Origin: Astropecten irregularis
Taxonomy: Eukaryota; Echinodermata; Asteroidea; Paxillosida; Astropectinidae
NCBI GenBank assembly: GCA_963971285.1
Contig: OZ020260.1
Coordinates: forward strand, 14,108,798 to 14,172,797
DNA length: 64,000 bases
Reading direction: 5' to 3'
Shown here one piece after another: positions 23,501 to 31,105 of the stretch (the stretch's first letter is position 1; every line of letters begins with the position of its first letter). The notes under the pieces were generated by a model. That model was given only the letters and a program-made list of their open reading frames with translations, searched no databases and was not told the DNA's origin. Both the position numbers and the translations under genes were made by a program.

Positions 23501-26500
23501 GGGGAAAATATGGGGGGGGGGAAGGAGGGGGAGGGGGTAGTGGGATTGTTTTCTGGCCGATCTGCAAATTAAAGGTAGTACCATACTTTGGTTTTTATCA
23601 AAGAAATACAGATTCATGGGCAAAAATATCAAGACAGATACAGTAACAGTCATCTGTGAAAATTTCAGTCCCATACGGTGCCCAACTTTTTGAGAAAACA
23701 GTGAAAAACGCCACAATATTTCTTAAGTCTTTTCTCTTTTATTTTTGATCTTTTAAAAGATCAAAAAGATTTTCGGTCGTTGTTTTACTAATTTCTGGAT
23801 GAATACACAATTTCAGGCGGAAAAAAAATTACGGTGTATGTTTCTACCAGCACCTTCTTCATACCTTGTAAGTTATACGTACAATCTGTGAACATTTCTG
23901 TTTTGTTTCTTACCAAAGTATGATACTACCGTTAAGAACTGCTTTTAAGGCTGCTGTGCATGTTATGTACATGTACATACATGTATATGTACCAAGGGCA
24001 TTCTATTTCTCTGTTCGGATCCTGCTTGTGGCTGCATGTGAATGTACATGTACATGTATACAGTCCATCAATACATGTAATGGTACTATAGTACATTGTA
24101 CATTAAGTGCATATAATGCATACACTGTCATGGTCATGACTGTATAGAAATACTGCATGGATGCTTTGAGTACAGACACCCCATCAAGAAATGAAGCAGT
24201 GCCACTCCACAGGGAGTGTATACAGAAATGTTCATTTAGATGACCACCATTATCATCTCATTAATGTCCTTTACAATGTAGGCCTCGATCCTACATTAAC
24301 ATAGTATGTGTATGCACATTGCTTGTAGTTCATGTTCATTATGTAAATGTACCGTGCACTTTACAAAATCCAGTGCACTTAAAACATGTAGGCCTACAAA
24401 CATGAGTAAAACAGTACCAGAATCATTGCAGGACATTTGTAAATAGCACAAATCCATGAACATCCATGGGGATATACATGTTTTGTAGCAGAGTTTTAAC
24501 CCTAGCACATTTTTTAGGCTCTTTTTTAAAAGTCTGATTATTGTTGCTTCCATGTGTTGAATTTATGAGAGTTTTTTTATACACCACTGGCGCTTTTGTC
24601 ATGTTTGTCAATAGCCAGTGGGTTTGGGTTATGTCAGGGTGTATACATGTATAAAAAAAAACATGTTTTAAATGTATGCACAATGATGTACATGTAGATG
24701 GTATGTAGTTTAATGTAAGCCTACATTGTACATGTACATGTACATGCATGGTTCCCTTTGGAAATTCTGAATGTAATATATCCCTGTATGTCACAAACCT
24801 GAGGGTATCTGATTTTGTACAATTACTGGTCGCAGTTGCTAAAGTGCCTTTGTATGCAAACAAATCTGTTCACCTTTATTGATCCTGAATATGTGTACAA
24901 TGTAAACTGTAGTTTGTGAAATTTGAATATGTACATATCATTATCACCTCATTTGCATCTCATTTGCATCTCATTATATACATATCCCCAGTTCTGAAAT
25001 CCAGCAAATGTACATATCCCAAAAGGAAAATCAGCTAGGAGAGTACGCAGTGTGCATCCCAATGTAATTCAGATTGTACTATGTATCTGAGTATCTCATT
25101 TGCATCTCATTTGCATCTCATTAAATACATATCCCAGTTTTGAAATCTAGCAAATGTATCCCAAAAGGAAAATCAAAGGAGTACAGTGTGCATCTCAATG
25201 TAATTCAGATGTACTGCACAGCTCATTAACATCTCATTTGCATCTGATTTACATCTCATTTGCATCTCATTATACATAGCCTCCAGTCCTGAAGCCTTCA
25301 TTAGCATGCCTAACCAAGGACGTTCAATACCCAACCTACATTGTGAAGTGCACTACACTATTCTCTCACCCACCCTGGCCTTGATAAAGTGTTAAACCAT
25401 CCGTCAACCACAGACCTATTTTTAAACGGCTGGTGATCGTTGTCCAGGCCACGGAATAAATCCCACGGACAATTCCCCGGGTATAATTCACGCCAGACAG
25501 ACACGCAAGTTCACGTCACCGACCGCCGTCGTTGGCTCCGTCAAAAGTGATCCCCTCGTGAAATGTGGCGCGCTTTTAAGGCACAAGAAGTGCATAAATA
25601 ACGGGTAGACTGGCGGACCACATGGAGTGATTGCAAATGCAGCGTTTATATTATTGGAACGGCATGGATTCGACTTAATTTGATTGCTGACATGATATCA
25701 ATAACTTTCATTAAGTGTTTTCCTGACGGCCGCAGTAAGCTCGCTCATGACGCAATTCAAGATGGCGGTGTGGTGACCTCATTGGTAAGGGGGAACTGAG
25801 CATGCCCAGCTACATGTACGTTCTGCGACTAACTTGCAAAAGATCTTCCCAGCTATATATTATTTAGGACACTAGGGACCTTGTTTCCTTTGTCTATGGA
25901 AACTGGAGGCAAACGGACAGATGCTGAAGCCCCTGGTCCAACTGAACCAAAATGTTTTAATTTCCTAACAGTCCCTAAAGCTTGTAGCTGGGCCAGTGAC
26001 ACCTGCAATAATGGCTTTTGTGACCAGACGCAACATTAGTACCAGTAGAAGTGCAGTCTACAGAGAGGCCAAGTGCACGATGATGATGTCACGTCCCTAG
26101 TGCCTAAATCCCCAAAGCCCTTTGTTCAGCATGAGTAGACACTTTGTGCATGATTAATGAAGAAGGGCCCCCATCTCTCCTCAGCAAATGGCCGTTGGGG
26201 CAACAGGGTAAAAGATGAATGACTTCTCTACTGGGTTTTCTTTCCTTCTTCCTACTTCTAGGAGCTTGGTGAATGTCCCACGAGGGCACAAAAAGGACCT
26301 CTTATTTCCTGGAATTTCTATTGGGGCAGGGAAAGACTGTTCTGTCATCCGGAGCAGCTGGTCTCCCCTACTGAAAGTCCCTTACAGCAGGGTAAAAAAA
26401 TCTAGAGACTCTTGGACCCGCACCAAAAATGTTCATTCTTCTCAAAAGGATTACTAAAGGCCACCTTTCCAGTGCAAATGGCACATCCAGGAGAAACACA

Positions 26501-28918
26501 CTGAATTTTCCATGGCCGAGAAAGCTGGGGTCCAAGTTCATGGAGCTGTTAAGCACAACAAAATTTGCTAAGCACAAAATGTCTTGCTTAATCAAAACAA
26601 ACTACCATTACAAATTCCATTTGATATTCATGGTCAGCGAACAACAGCTAAAGAAAAATCGCAAGTGATACACAACACATAGGAAATTTGGTTGTTAATC
26701 CTGTTTTTTTATTAAGACAGAAATTGCAAGGTAAGTAAATATTTCTGTGCTAAGCAGGGTGGCCAACCTCTCTCCAATTTTTCCTGCCACTCTTCAAAGT
26801 TTGCCTGGCAATATTTCCCAAACTTTTGTCTCAGCTACCCCTGTTGTACCACCTTTCTGAAACACCTAGAATTGTTTATTTTTAGTTTTTAACGAGTACC
26901 ACTGACACGCTCTGACATTGTCTCGCCAAACAAAGATCTGCCAAATGCTTCTCTTATGTTCGGACAAGATACAATTTCGAATTTTACTTAGCATGAATCC
27001 CCATCCCCTGGTAAGCCATTGCCAAAAACATATCCCATACACAGCACAAAATGCTTAGTGCATTTGGCAAGATCATGCCCACACCAGCGCCGAAAACAAT
27101 ACAATAATCCGTAAATCGTCCTTAATCCGCTGTCTTCCACAAAAAGGACGACTGCAGTCCAGAAACGGAGATCATTTCCATGAAAAGGATTTTTATTTTA
27201 ATGGTTTCTGCACCACTAGCTTTTTGAAACTTTGTATGGGAAAAAAACAAAGTTTTTTAAGGTGAGCGCACATGCACATAGGCCTAACTCTGACTTATAT
27301 GATACAAGGCTTGCTACATGTACATGTACACGCACCAGCTGGGTGATGGTTATATCGGTGCTTTGTTTAATGCTAAGCTGCAAGAGGAAGCGTTCCTGCT
27401 TAAAGTCTTAATACTGCTTAGCGCAATGGCTCCATCTAGGTCGTACATGTGACACAGTATTCATACAGTATGCAATAAATATCGCTTGACTAGCAGAGCA
27501 AGATACAGAATTCATATGACGACAGAAGAGAAGTCCGGCACCCATACATCATTCACTGCACGAGAGAATGGCATAAAGGCACCAGACCATTCCAAACCTG
27601 GAGGTTAATATGCGAGAAGCTTGCCCAGAATCATGCAATAATATTATAAGCATCTGCATATTCAGTCATGGAAATGAAATCCAGTCGACGCCCTAGACAT
27701 TATTCAAATTTTATTCACAATTATTAGGTTTACTGAGCACTGGAAATCCATCGATCCACCGCACTGCCAGGTCACGGTACGATTTGTACTCCGCTCATGT
27801 AGGGCCTACAACTGTTTGGATGCAGATGTAGCATCAGTGAACTCATACCATCGTATTATACTTTCATGAGAACTTCATTTGCAATTCTCCTTCTAATTAG
27901 GACTACAATAGAATCTCTTAGATACATCTAGATGACATGTAAAACCGAGATCTCACCATGGAGTTAAAAGACCGCACAAGTTTGATGACGGTACATACAA
28001 ATCCTGCCCCATATGGACAGAATGACCTGTGTAGTACATGTAATCTGCTGTTTGTTGTTAGTGGGCTGTGATTGTGCTAGCGTAAAAAATCCTGAAAACA
28101 TCATAAAATCTGAAAATCACATCTCCACTTTCCACTGGGAAAGTGAGGAATTCCTGAAATAAGGACTTTTTCCAATGAATCATAACCCTGTTATAAAGTT
28201 AAAAGCACAAGTTTGATGATGGCACAATAGTGTCATACCACTCAATGCCCTGACTGGGCAGAATGGCCTCGATCAATTTCATAGAGCTGCTTAAGCACCA
28301 AAATTTGCTTAATTAAGCACCAAAAACCTTGGTAAATGAAATCAGTATGCCAGCCAAAACTCCTTGTGAATGTTATGCTCAGCAAACAATAGCCGAATAC
28401 AAGTCAGAAGCAGTATTAAAACATGATTGGTAACCTGTTTGATCAAGGAAGACTTTTCATGCTTTTAAGTAAATTTTGTGATTAAGCAGCTCTATGAAAT
28501 TGGTCCCAGTATGTGATTGTTAACTTACCAGATGCCCGATCTCCACAGACGGCACAGATGCCCTTGTTCATGGAAGAGCCCGGCATGCCTAGGGGCGAAT
28601 GTGCCCCACCCTGGTTCAGCATCGAGGAGGGCGACAGCGAGATGTGTGACATCATGGACTGGGGCATAGGGTGGGTAGGGATGCCCGAGGGACCGATCAG
28701 GGGCTTGATATCCTCCTGGGATGAGACTGATGAGACGGAGCCCATGCTGCTGAGGGTGGGCGACTGCATGGCTGGGGAATGCATCATGCCACTGCCTGGG
28801 TGGAGGGTGGGCGAGGTGATGAGGGTTGGGGAGCCCATGCTACGAGAGTTGGACATCGGGGGCGGGGATCCCATGGTGCTGGTGGGCGACTGGATGGACG
28901 ATATGGAATTGATTGAAT
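11294..28918 (-). CDS. RXR: Retinoid X receptor (RXR/NR2B), six visible coding exons, 5' end missing
   Basis: Spliced CDS on the minus strand: 28918-28529, 19422-19243, 13454-13303, 12681-12555, 12294-12070, 11544-11294. The exons give 441 residues, counting a split first codon. Seen: a proline/serine/methionine-rich A/B domain (residues 1-117), a C4-C4 zinc-finger DNA-binding domain (about 122-187), a hinge, a complete ligand-binding domain (about 242-441) and the AF-2 core FLMEML at 430-435. Every junction has GT-AG ends and phases match throughout (1,1,0,1,1). RXR is a nuclear ligand-activated transcription factor that binds AGGTCA repeats as a homodimer or as obligate partner of other nuclear receptors. 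Human RXRs have about 460 residues, so only a short N-terminus is missing. Introns are 9106, 5788, 621, 260 and 525 bp. The intact AF-2 helix and retinoid-contact arginine argue for a true RXR rather than an insect-type USP. Symbol and family are sure; species orthology is not tested. Confidence 0.97.
11757..11984. mobile_element. MITE with GGGCCTTT inverted ends, in RXR last intron
   Basis: The ends are inverted: GGGCCTTTCTCAAAGCTCAG at left and the complement CTGAGCTTTGAGAAAGGCCC at right, flanked on both sides by CTAG. A middle block (GGCTTTTGGCTGCAGTTC...) recurs at 34312-34548 and 48862-49085. No coding capacity. Confidence 0.85.
12070..12294 (-). CDS. RXR: RXR exon: ligand-binding domain helices 5 to 9
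   Basis: 225 bp. The acceptor AATACAG is followed by GT TGG AAT; the donor GTGGGTAGG falls after CCA G. It encodes [39 protein letters not shown], then [20 protein letters not shown] and [14 protein letters not shown]. Arg296 of FSHRS corresponds to the family arginine that contacts the retinoid carboxylate, so a retinoid-type pocket is likely retained. No frameshift or missing key residue is seen. Confidence 0.97.
12377..12555. repeat. 45-bp minisatellite across the donor of RXR ligand-binding exon I
   Basis: Four units begin AGTTTGCTGT at 12381, 12426, 12471 and 12516 (exact 45-bp spacing). On the minus strand each unit contains TAGGTGGGCTGTCTGTACC-type sequence, homologous to the real donor GTAAGTGGGCTGTC at 12554. 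The array fills most of the 260-bp intron. The frame stays open through all four units, giving 15-residue repeats if read. Confidence 0.9.
12555..12681 (-). CDS. RXR: RXR exon: ligand-binding domain helices 3 to 5
   Basis: 127 bp. The acceptor CATCAG is followed by CAT GAT CCG; the donor GTAAGT splits the Gly codon of LLRAG. It encodes [28 protein letters not shown] and the nuclear-receptor signature [15 protein letters not shown] (helices 3-4). Helix 3 and 4 residues form part of the coactivator groove. The donor lies at the edge of a 45-bp tandem array with three similar in-frame donor-like sites, so the last boundary may vary between transcripts. Confidence 0.96.
13083..13237. mobile_element. 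Truncated AATAGCGCTC MITE in RXR intron 3
   Basis: The left terminus AATAGCGCTCTGCACTTG is intact. The interior CAAACATTGCAACCATGCA-type block and the mirrored TTTGTCTGACATCTGGGG block match the copies at 18154-18332 and 32658-32827. The right end is shortened (GCACTGCTATTA). Confidence 0.75.
13303..13454 (-). CDS. RXR: RXR exon: C-terminal extension and hinge
   Basis: 152 bp. The acceptor TTGCAG is followed by CTGTTCAAGAGG; the donor GTGAGT falls after a whole codon (CCG). It encodes [20 protein letters not shown], then [20 protein letters not shown] and [23 protein letters not shown] and AELAVEP are RXR hinge and helix-1 hallmarks. The basic AVQEERQR segment contributes to DNA contact beyond the fingers. 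Confidence 0.95.
13621..13797. mobile_element. Palindromic MITE with ACAGTGGAAC inverted ends
   Basis: The left end ACAGTGGAACGCCACTATAA mirrors the right end TTATAGCGGTGTTCCACTGT. Interior CACCGCGATACCGAACAT-like sequence is partly self-complementary. The termini resemble those of pogo/Tc1-mariner-type non-autonomous elements. That assignment is tentative because a clear TA duplication is seen only on the right. Confidence 0.7.
13858..14175. mobile_element. Nested hairpin repeats: GGATCCTAGCAGGATC-type element split by a GATCATCG MITE
   Basis: The outer element starts GCTCAGAGCTAGGAGGGCCTG and ends with CCTCCTAACTCTA sequence. It contains mirrored GATCCTAGCAGGATCTTTC and GAAAGATCCTGCTAGGATCG blocks also found at 4656-4772 and 32500-32550. 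A second MITE (about 14018-14148, ends CACTTTGCGATCATCG / GATCGCAAAGTGTAAGTG) lies inside it. Confidence 0.7.
14176..18152. other. RXR intron 2, no gene seen
   Basis: Non-coding. It contains a cryptic TTGATTGA/CTGATTGA-rich stretch (about 15950-16075 and 16490-16560), one TTAA-family element (about 16107-16447), homopolymer G runs near 16648 and a C-rich run near 16979. Short ORFs here have no recognisable domains. Confidence 0.6.
16107..16447 (-). mobile_element. TTAA-family MITE, ATTGGTAAAGGTCAC subfamily (worn ends)
   Basis: Reads from ACAGTACAGGATTGGTAACA through TTTCTGCCTGAAATGATG to the AATTGAGTCGGGTTTTCC and AAGTGTGAGTGCTGTTCTGT blocks shared with copies at 20332, 49366, 56418 and 59752. 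Terminal TTAA sites are no longer obvious. It lies in RXR intron 2. Confidence 0.75.
18154..18332. mobile_element. AATAGCGCTC-family MITE in RXR intron 2
   Basis: Left AACAGCGCTCCGCACTTGCG and right TTAGTGCAGAGCGCTATTAT are inverted. Inner CAGACAAACATTGCAACCAT and TTTGTCTGACATCCGGGG blocks are also mirrored. Same family as 3672, 13083 and 32658. Confidence 0.85.
18720..18840. mobile_element. 121-bp palindromic MITE with GGGC..TGTTTGTTTAATGCA ends
   Basis: GGGCCCTGTTTGTTTAATGC at left is mirrored by GCATTAAACAAACAAGCCC at right. Inner GGATCCCAGAT and ATCTACCGGAT/GGGATCC blocks extend the hairpin. No second copy was seen in the window. Confidence 0.75.
19243..19422 (-). CDS. RXR: RXR exon: DNA-binding domain, P-box to end of finger 2
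   Basis: 180 bp. The acceptor follows TCTCTCAG and the exon starts GA AAG CAT; the donor is GTATATATG. It encodes [20 protein letters not shown], with P-box CEGCKG specifying AGGTCA half-sites. Finger 2 cysteines are 158, 164, 174 and 177, with D-box RDDRN. The T-box helix start [16 protein letters not shown] follows, ending MRRE. The donor GTATAT is weaker than the others. This is the most diagnostic exon for NR2B. Confidence 0.97.
19520..19742 (-). mobile_element. 5'-truncated TTAA-family MITE
   Basis: Starts within the shared half (ATCCAGAAATTAGTAAAACA) and continues through the CTGAGTCGGGTATTCG block to AAGTGCTGTTCTGTGACC, ending ACTTTACCTTTAA. It begins about 100 bp upstream (minus-strand sense) of the RXR DNA-binding-domain exon. 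Confidence 0.75.
20332..20677 (+). mobile_element. TTAA-family MITE, ATTGGTAAAGGTCAC subfamily
   Basis: Bounded by TTAA at 20332-20335 and 20674-20677. Inner ends ACATGATTGGTAAAGGTCAC and TTACCAATCCTGTACTGTAC form imperfect inverted termini. Contains the subfamily 5' half and the shared 3' half (TTTCAGGTGGAAATGTTTTT and CACCATCTTCATACC). Confidence 0.85.
21566..22117 (-). mobile_element. TTAA-family MITE interrupted by a tRNA-like insertion
   Basis: Starts TTAA at 21566-21569 followed by GGTTCAGTACAGGATTGGTA. It is broken at 21686 by a 278-bp insertion and resumes at 21965 with ATTTCCGCCTGAAATTG. The other end is lost near 22117, where a CATTGCCTTGGTGCCC repeat begins. Confidence 0.85.
21687..21964 (+). 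mobile_element. tRNA-like SINE or tRNA-bearing inverted-repeat element
   Basis: Inserted in a TTAA-family MITE and flanked by a 13-bp direct repeat TAAAATATTTCCG (21674-21686, 21965-21977). It contains a tRNA-like segment (21871-21940) with A-box TGGCTCAGTTGG and B-box GGTTCGAATCC. The segment is framed by AACAAAGATAATTGACT and its near-complement AGTCAATTTTTCTTTGTT. Acceptor-stem pairing is poor, so this is not a functional tRNA. A relative is at 57421-57595. Long sequence before the tRNA part is unlike an ordinary tRNA-headed SINE. Confidence 0.75.
22117..22290. repeat. CATTGCCTTGGTGCCC repeat fragment
   Basis: The phrase TCATTGCCTTGGTGCCC occurs three times in degenerate form here. A similar stretch lies at about 50964-51090 (CATTGCCCTGGTTCTTGGCC). 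Origin unknown. Confidence 0.4.
22291..23578. other. RXR intron 1, unannotated
   Basis: AT-rich, with no coding signal or named repeat. A dense purine (G/A) tract occupies about 23446-23540 just before the next TTAA element. Confidence 0.5.
23579..23935 (+). mobile_element. TTAA-family MITE, CATACTTTGG subfamily (full length)
   Basis: 357 bp. TTAA at both ends (23579-23582, 23932-23935), with inverted termini AGGTAGTACCATACTTTGG and CCAAAGTATGATACTACCG. The interior carries the subfamily-specific half (TTCATGGGCAAAAATATCAA, CCCATACGGTGCCCA) and then the shared half. Confidence 0.9.
23936..24948. repeat. TACATGTA-rich interval of RXR intron 1
   Basis: Multiple TACATGTACATGTA words (23961-23990, 24044-24060, 24727-24745). 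The palindromic hexamer is frequent across the whole window but dense here. ORFs in this interval are by-products of the repeat. Confidence 0.6.
24949..25300. promoter_or_regulatory. Tandem array with six exact POU octamers (ATTTGCAT), RXR intron 1
   Basis: About 2.5 units of roughly 140-147 bp (CATCTCATTTGCATCTCATT..., then CAGCAAATGTACATATCCC and CCCAAAAGGAAAATCA). Exact ATTTGCAT starts at 24951, 24962, 25098, 25109, 25236 and 25258. Two pairs are spaced 11 bp. ATTTGCAT is the consensus octamer of POU-domain factors. Function is inferred only. Confidence 0.55.
25430..25810. promoter_or_regulatory. CpG-richer patch with ATF/CEBP-like and YY1-like motifs, RXR intron 1
   Basis: Higher GC and CpG than its surroundings (CACGCCAGACAG, CACCGACCGCCGTCG, GTGGCGCGC). 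TGACGCAAT lies at 25748-25756 and CAAGATGGCGG at 25758-25768, a word typical of YY1-bound initiators. It could be an alternative RXR promoter producing a form lacking the A/B exon, an enhancer, or an unrelated promoter. No exon could be tied to it. Confidence 0.35.
25811..28265. other. RXR intron 1, proximal part
   Basis: No gene seen. Holds one GGGGCCAATTTCATGGAGC-type repeat (26527-26768). Remaining sequence is single-copy by eye. Confidence 0.5.
26527..26768. mobile_element. GCTTAGCAC-type MITE (TTCATGGAGCTG family)
   Basis: Begins GGGGTCCAAGTTCATGGAGC and ends TTCTGTGCTAAGCAGGGTGG. Middle blocks TTTGATATTCATGGTCAGCG and AATTTGGTTGTTAATCCTG match the copies at 34021, 35150 and 61145. Confidence 0.85.
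28266..28508. mobile_element. GCTTAGCAC-type MITE abutting RXR A/B exon donor
   Basis: Ends CGATCAATTTCATAGAGCTG and AGCAGCTCTATGAAATTGGT are inverted. The interior (AACTCCTTGTGAATGTTATG, CAGCAAACAATAGCCGAATA) is nearly the same as 3427-3670. It ends about 20 bp from the exon-intron junction at 28528/28529. Confidence 0.9.
28529..28918 (-). CDS. RXR: RXR exon: A/B domain and start of zinc finger 1
   Basis: 390 bp. The acceptor TTGCAG precedes the exon, which starts with the last two bases of a codon; the donor is GTAAGTTA after a lone G of the Gly codon. The encoded N-terminal transactivation region is rich in Ser, Pro, Met and Gly (repeated MGSP, MQSP and SSM words) and contains [14 protein letters not shown], matching the conserved RXR SSEDIKP element. 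It ends in [13 protein letters not shown], the first two zinc-binding cysteines (Cys122 and Cys125). The split of finger 1 after SG is the usual RXR exon boundary. The initiator Met is not in this exon: the open frame continues upstream of the AG, but its Met lies in intron sequence and would put the acceptor inside the coding region. A repeat element ends about 20 bp beyond the donor. Confidence 0.95.
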
Positions 28919-29014
28919 CTGCAATGAGATAAAAGTAACAATCAATCAATTATTAGTTAGACATGGGGTCATTTCAGCAAACATACCTACATACCTAATA
29001 AATGTTGAACAAAA
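28919..29014. other. RXR 5' intron, polypyrimidine and acceptor region
   Basis: The minus strand reads CTTTTATCTCATTGCAG into the A/B exon. This is the last stretch of an intron whose upstream exon was not found. Confidence 0.6.
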
Positions 29015-29250
29015 TACTACACAGGCCTTGCGCTAACCTTTTTTCCTGGCTAGCCCATCGGGGCCGGCTTACTTAAGATTTTACTAGCCTGTTTGGATTT
29101 TACTAGCCCGTACATATGTTGATCATTACCCTAACATGTAGGTTCTTTTTTTTTAACTAGCCCAATGGGCAACCAAGGAAGTGAGTCTAGCTAGCCCAGA
29201 GTGGTTTTTGCTAGACATTGTACGCCGGGCTAGTACTATTTCGAGCCACT
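29015..29250. repeat. Degenerate CTAGCCC repeat, possibly hAT-related
   Basis: Repeated ACTAGCC/CTAGCCC words (GGCTAGCCCATCGGGGCC, TTTTACTAGCCTG, TAACTAGCCCAATGGGC), ending near GTACTATTTCGAGCCAC. The style resembles 37119-37392. Ends are unclear. Confidence 0.45.
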
Positions 29251-30779
29251 ACGCAATCAAAAATCGCTCCTTAATCAACATTAAATGCCAATTATTGAGA
29301 AAAAAATATCCGATCAGAGAAAGGCGACAATGAAAAACATGCAAACAGCTGTACCTAATTAATAGTTCAAATTTGCATAAATAATTACTATTAGTACCAA
29401 AATACAGAAAAAGGTCGAATCTACAGCATGTCTACAATTGCAGATGAAAAATAAGCCAGAGTGTTCAAAACAGTTAACTAGTGCCTAAAAGAAATTTGCA
29501 CCATTCTGGTTACAGAACAACTTTTCAAAAAAGGTTCACGTACACCTCAAGCAACGTACAATCTAAAACTTATTATCCAATAAATTCAAAAGAGGAGAAG
29601 TTTACAAGTTCGCCACTCCAAAAGTCAGACACTACCAACAATAACCTTTCTGCGACAAAAAAGAAAAAACATAACAAAGCTGATTGGTTTGGACGACGTT
29701 CACACTTCACAGACCTTTGCAGCCCGTCGAAAAAGCAAAAAAGACCTCCCTGAACATTCAAGATATAAAGGGTCGTCTTCACGGATGACTGGATTCTTCA
29801 GGCTGTTTAGGTGGAACTATATGTCTGATGTGCGTACACATCAGATGTAATAACATCATGTTGTTCGGTGGATATTTTGTTTGTTTGATGGCTACTATTG
29901 ATAAGATTTGATTGATGAATGTTGTGGGCAATTGCTACATGTTTAGCACTGCCGTAATAAACATGTTTCGTAATGCGTGTTGGTGCCACCATGTTATGTC
30001 CCAAACTCTTTTTTTTCAGTTTATAACTCCGTTCCGGAAAGAACCAGGTCGTTAACGAAGCTCAGTTTTCAGACTAATCTGACAGTAAAATATTGATTTC
30101 ATTTGAAAATGCTAATTTTTCACGAGATGGAAGAGGTAATAAAGTTTAATTGATACCTTGGTTGAAACAAAATAATAGTGAAGGATTTACATGTAAACAT
30201 GGTAAAGGCAATCAATTTCTGCAAAAATTAATGAAAGGCGAAAAAACAAATTTTGTTTGAATGTCGACATCAAAAGTTCACGACAGCAGAAACGTCAGTT
30301 GATATTTGTTTTTATTACACGAACATACAACTTTTCTAAATGACATTGACTTGAGAAAAAACTATTATTATTTGGTGTAACCCTTTAGCACAAAGACAGG
30401 TAATTAATAGATATTGGAGTTAAACAAGTTTGAGCAAACATTTTCTGGTCATCTTGTGAAGGATGGGAGATGGGAGATGGGAGATTACAGCAAGTAGTGA
30501 ATCAAGTGATTCTACATGTAGCTTCTTTTTGCACTTTTTAACAATCATTTGGAAATTTTTGTCGCGGACAAACCGACAAAAAAAAACCTGTGATTTTTTA
30601 TCAAATGGGAAAGGCGGGCAAAAAGGCATTTTGACGAATGGAGTGCGGTGAAATGAAATGGAGGGGTCTTCCCTAAACGGCGCCAGGTGACTATTGCCGT
30701 GGTTACGCGCCGTGGGTTTAGTTGAGCTCTTGTACTTATATACTACATTGTGCTCACTGACCCCGAGTTTGATCCACAG
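29251..30779. other. Unannotated stretch
   Basis: AT-rich, only short ORFs. A GGGAGAT triplet-type repeat (about 30463-30484) is present. No gene seen. Confidence 0.5.
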
Positions 30780-31105
30780 TGCATTGTACTCAAAATGGCA
30801 ACCAGTACTTAACACTATCGCGCATTACAACTTCTGATGATAAACTACTTCCGTCTATTCCTACAAAGTCAAAAATCTTTCGGAGATAGTCATAAAAAAA
30901 TTCCTTTTCTATAGCTGGGACCAAACTGTGGAACTCGTCAAAAATCAGAAATGCTCTTTTTATCACTATTTCCACAAAGCGTCGTCAAATATTTTTGTTC
31001 TCTTAAACCCTGTCTTTGTCTCTTTGTCTGTCTGAATATTTTGTATCCGCTTTGAACTTTTTGTGAAGGTGCCTTATAAAAACCCATTTATGGTTATTCG
31101 TGGGG
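30780..31105 (+). pseudogene. Degraded 3' end of a non-LTR retrotransposon (LINE)
   Basis: The plus frame from 30914 reads SIAGTKLWNSSKIRNALF and then KRRQIFLFS-stop. This fits the C-terminal GPKLWNSLP..IR..SL..FKR.LK..LF motif that closes many CR1/jockey-type reverse-transcriptase ORFs. A short AT-rich tail with CTTTGAAC and CCTTATAAAAACCC follows. Upstream frames are broken by stops and frameshifts. The 5' part is lost. Confidence 0.5.

Noticed and set aside
23176..23646. 156-codon plus-strand ORF
   Set aside because: Crosses a purine tract and the start of a TTAA element; Gly-rich low complexity with no domain.
24423..24863. 146-codon minus-strand ORF
   Set aside because: Composition follows TACATGTA repeats (HVHVHVQC run); no splice or domain support.
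28513..28932. 139-codon plus-strand ORF
   Set aside because: Antisense shadow of the RXR A/B exon.
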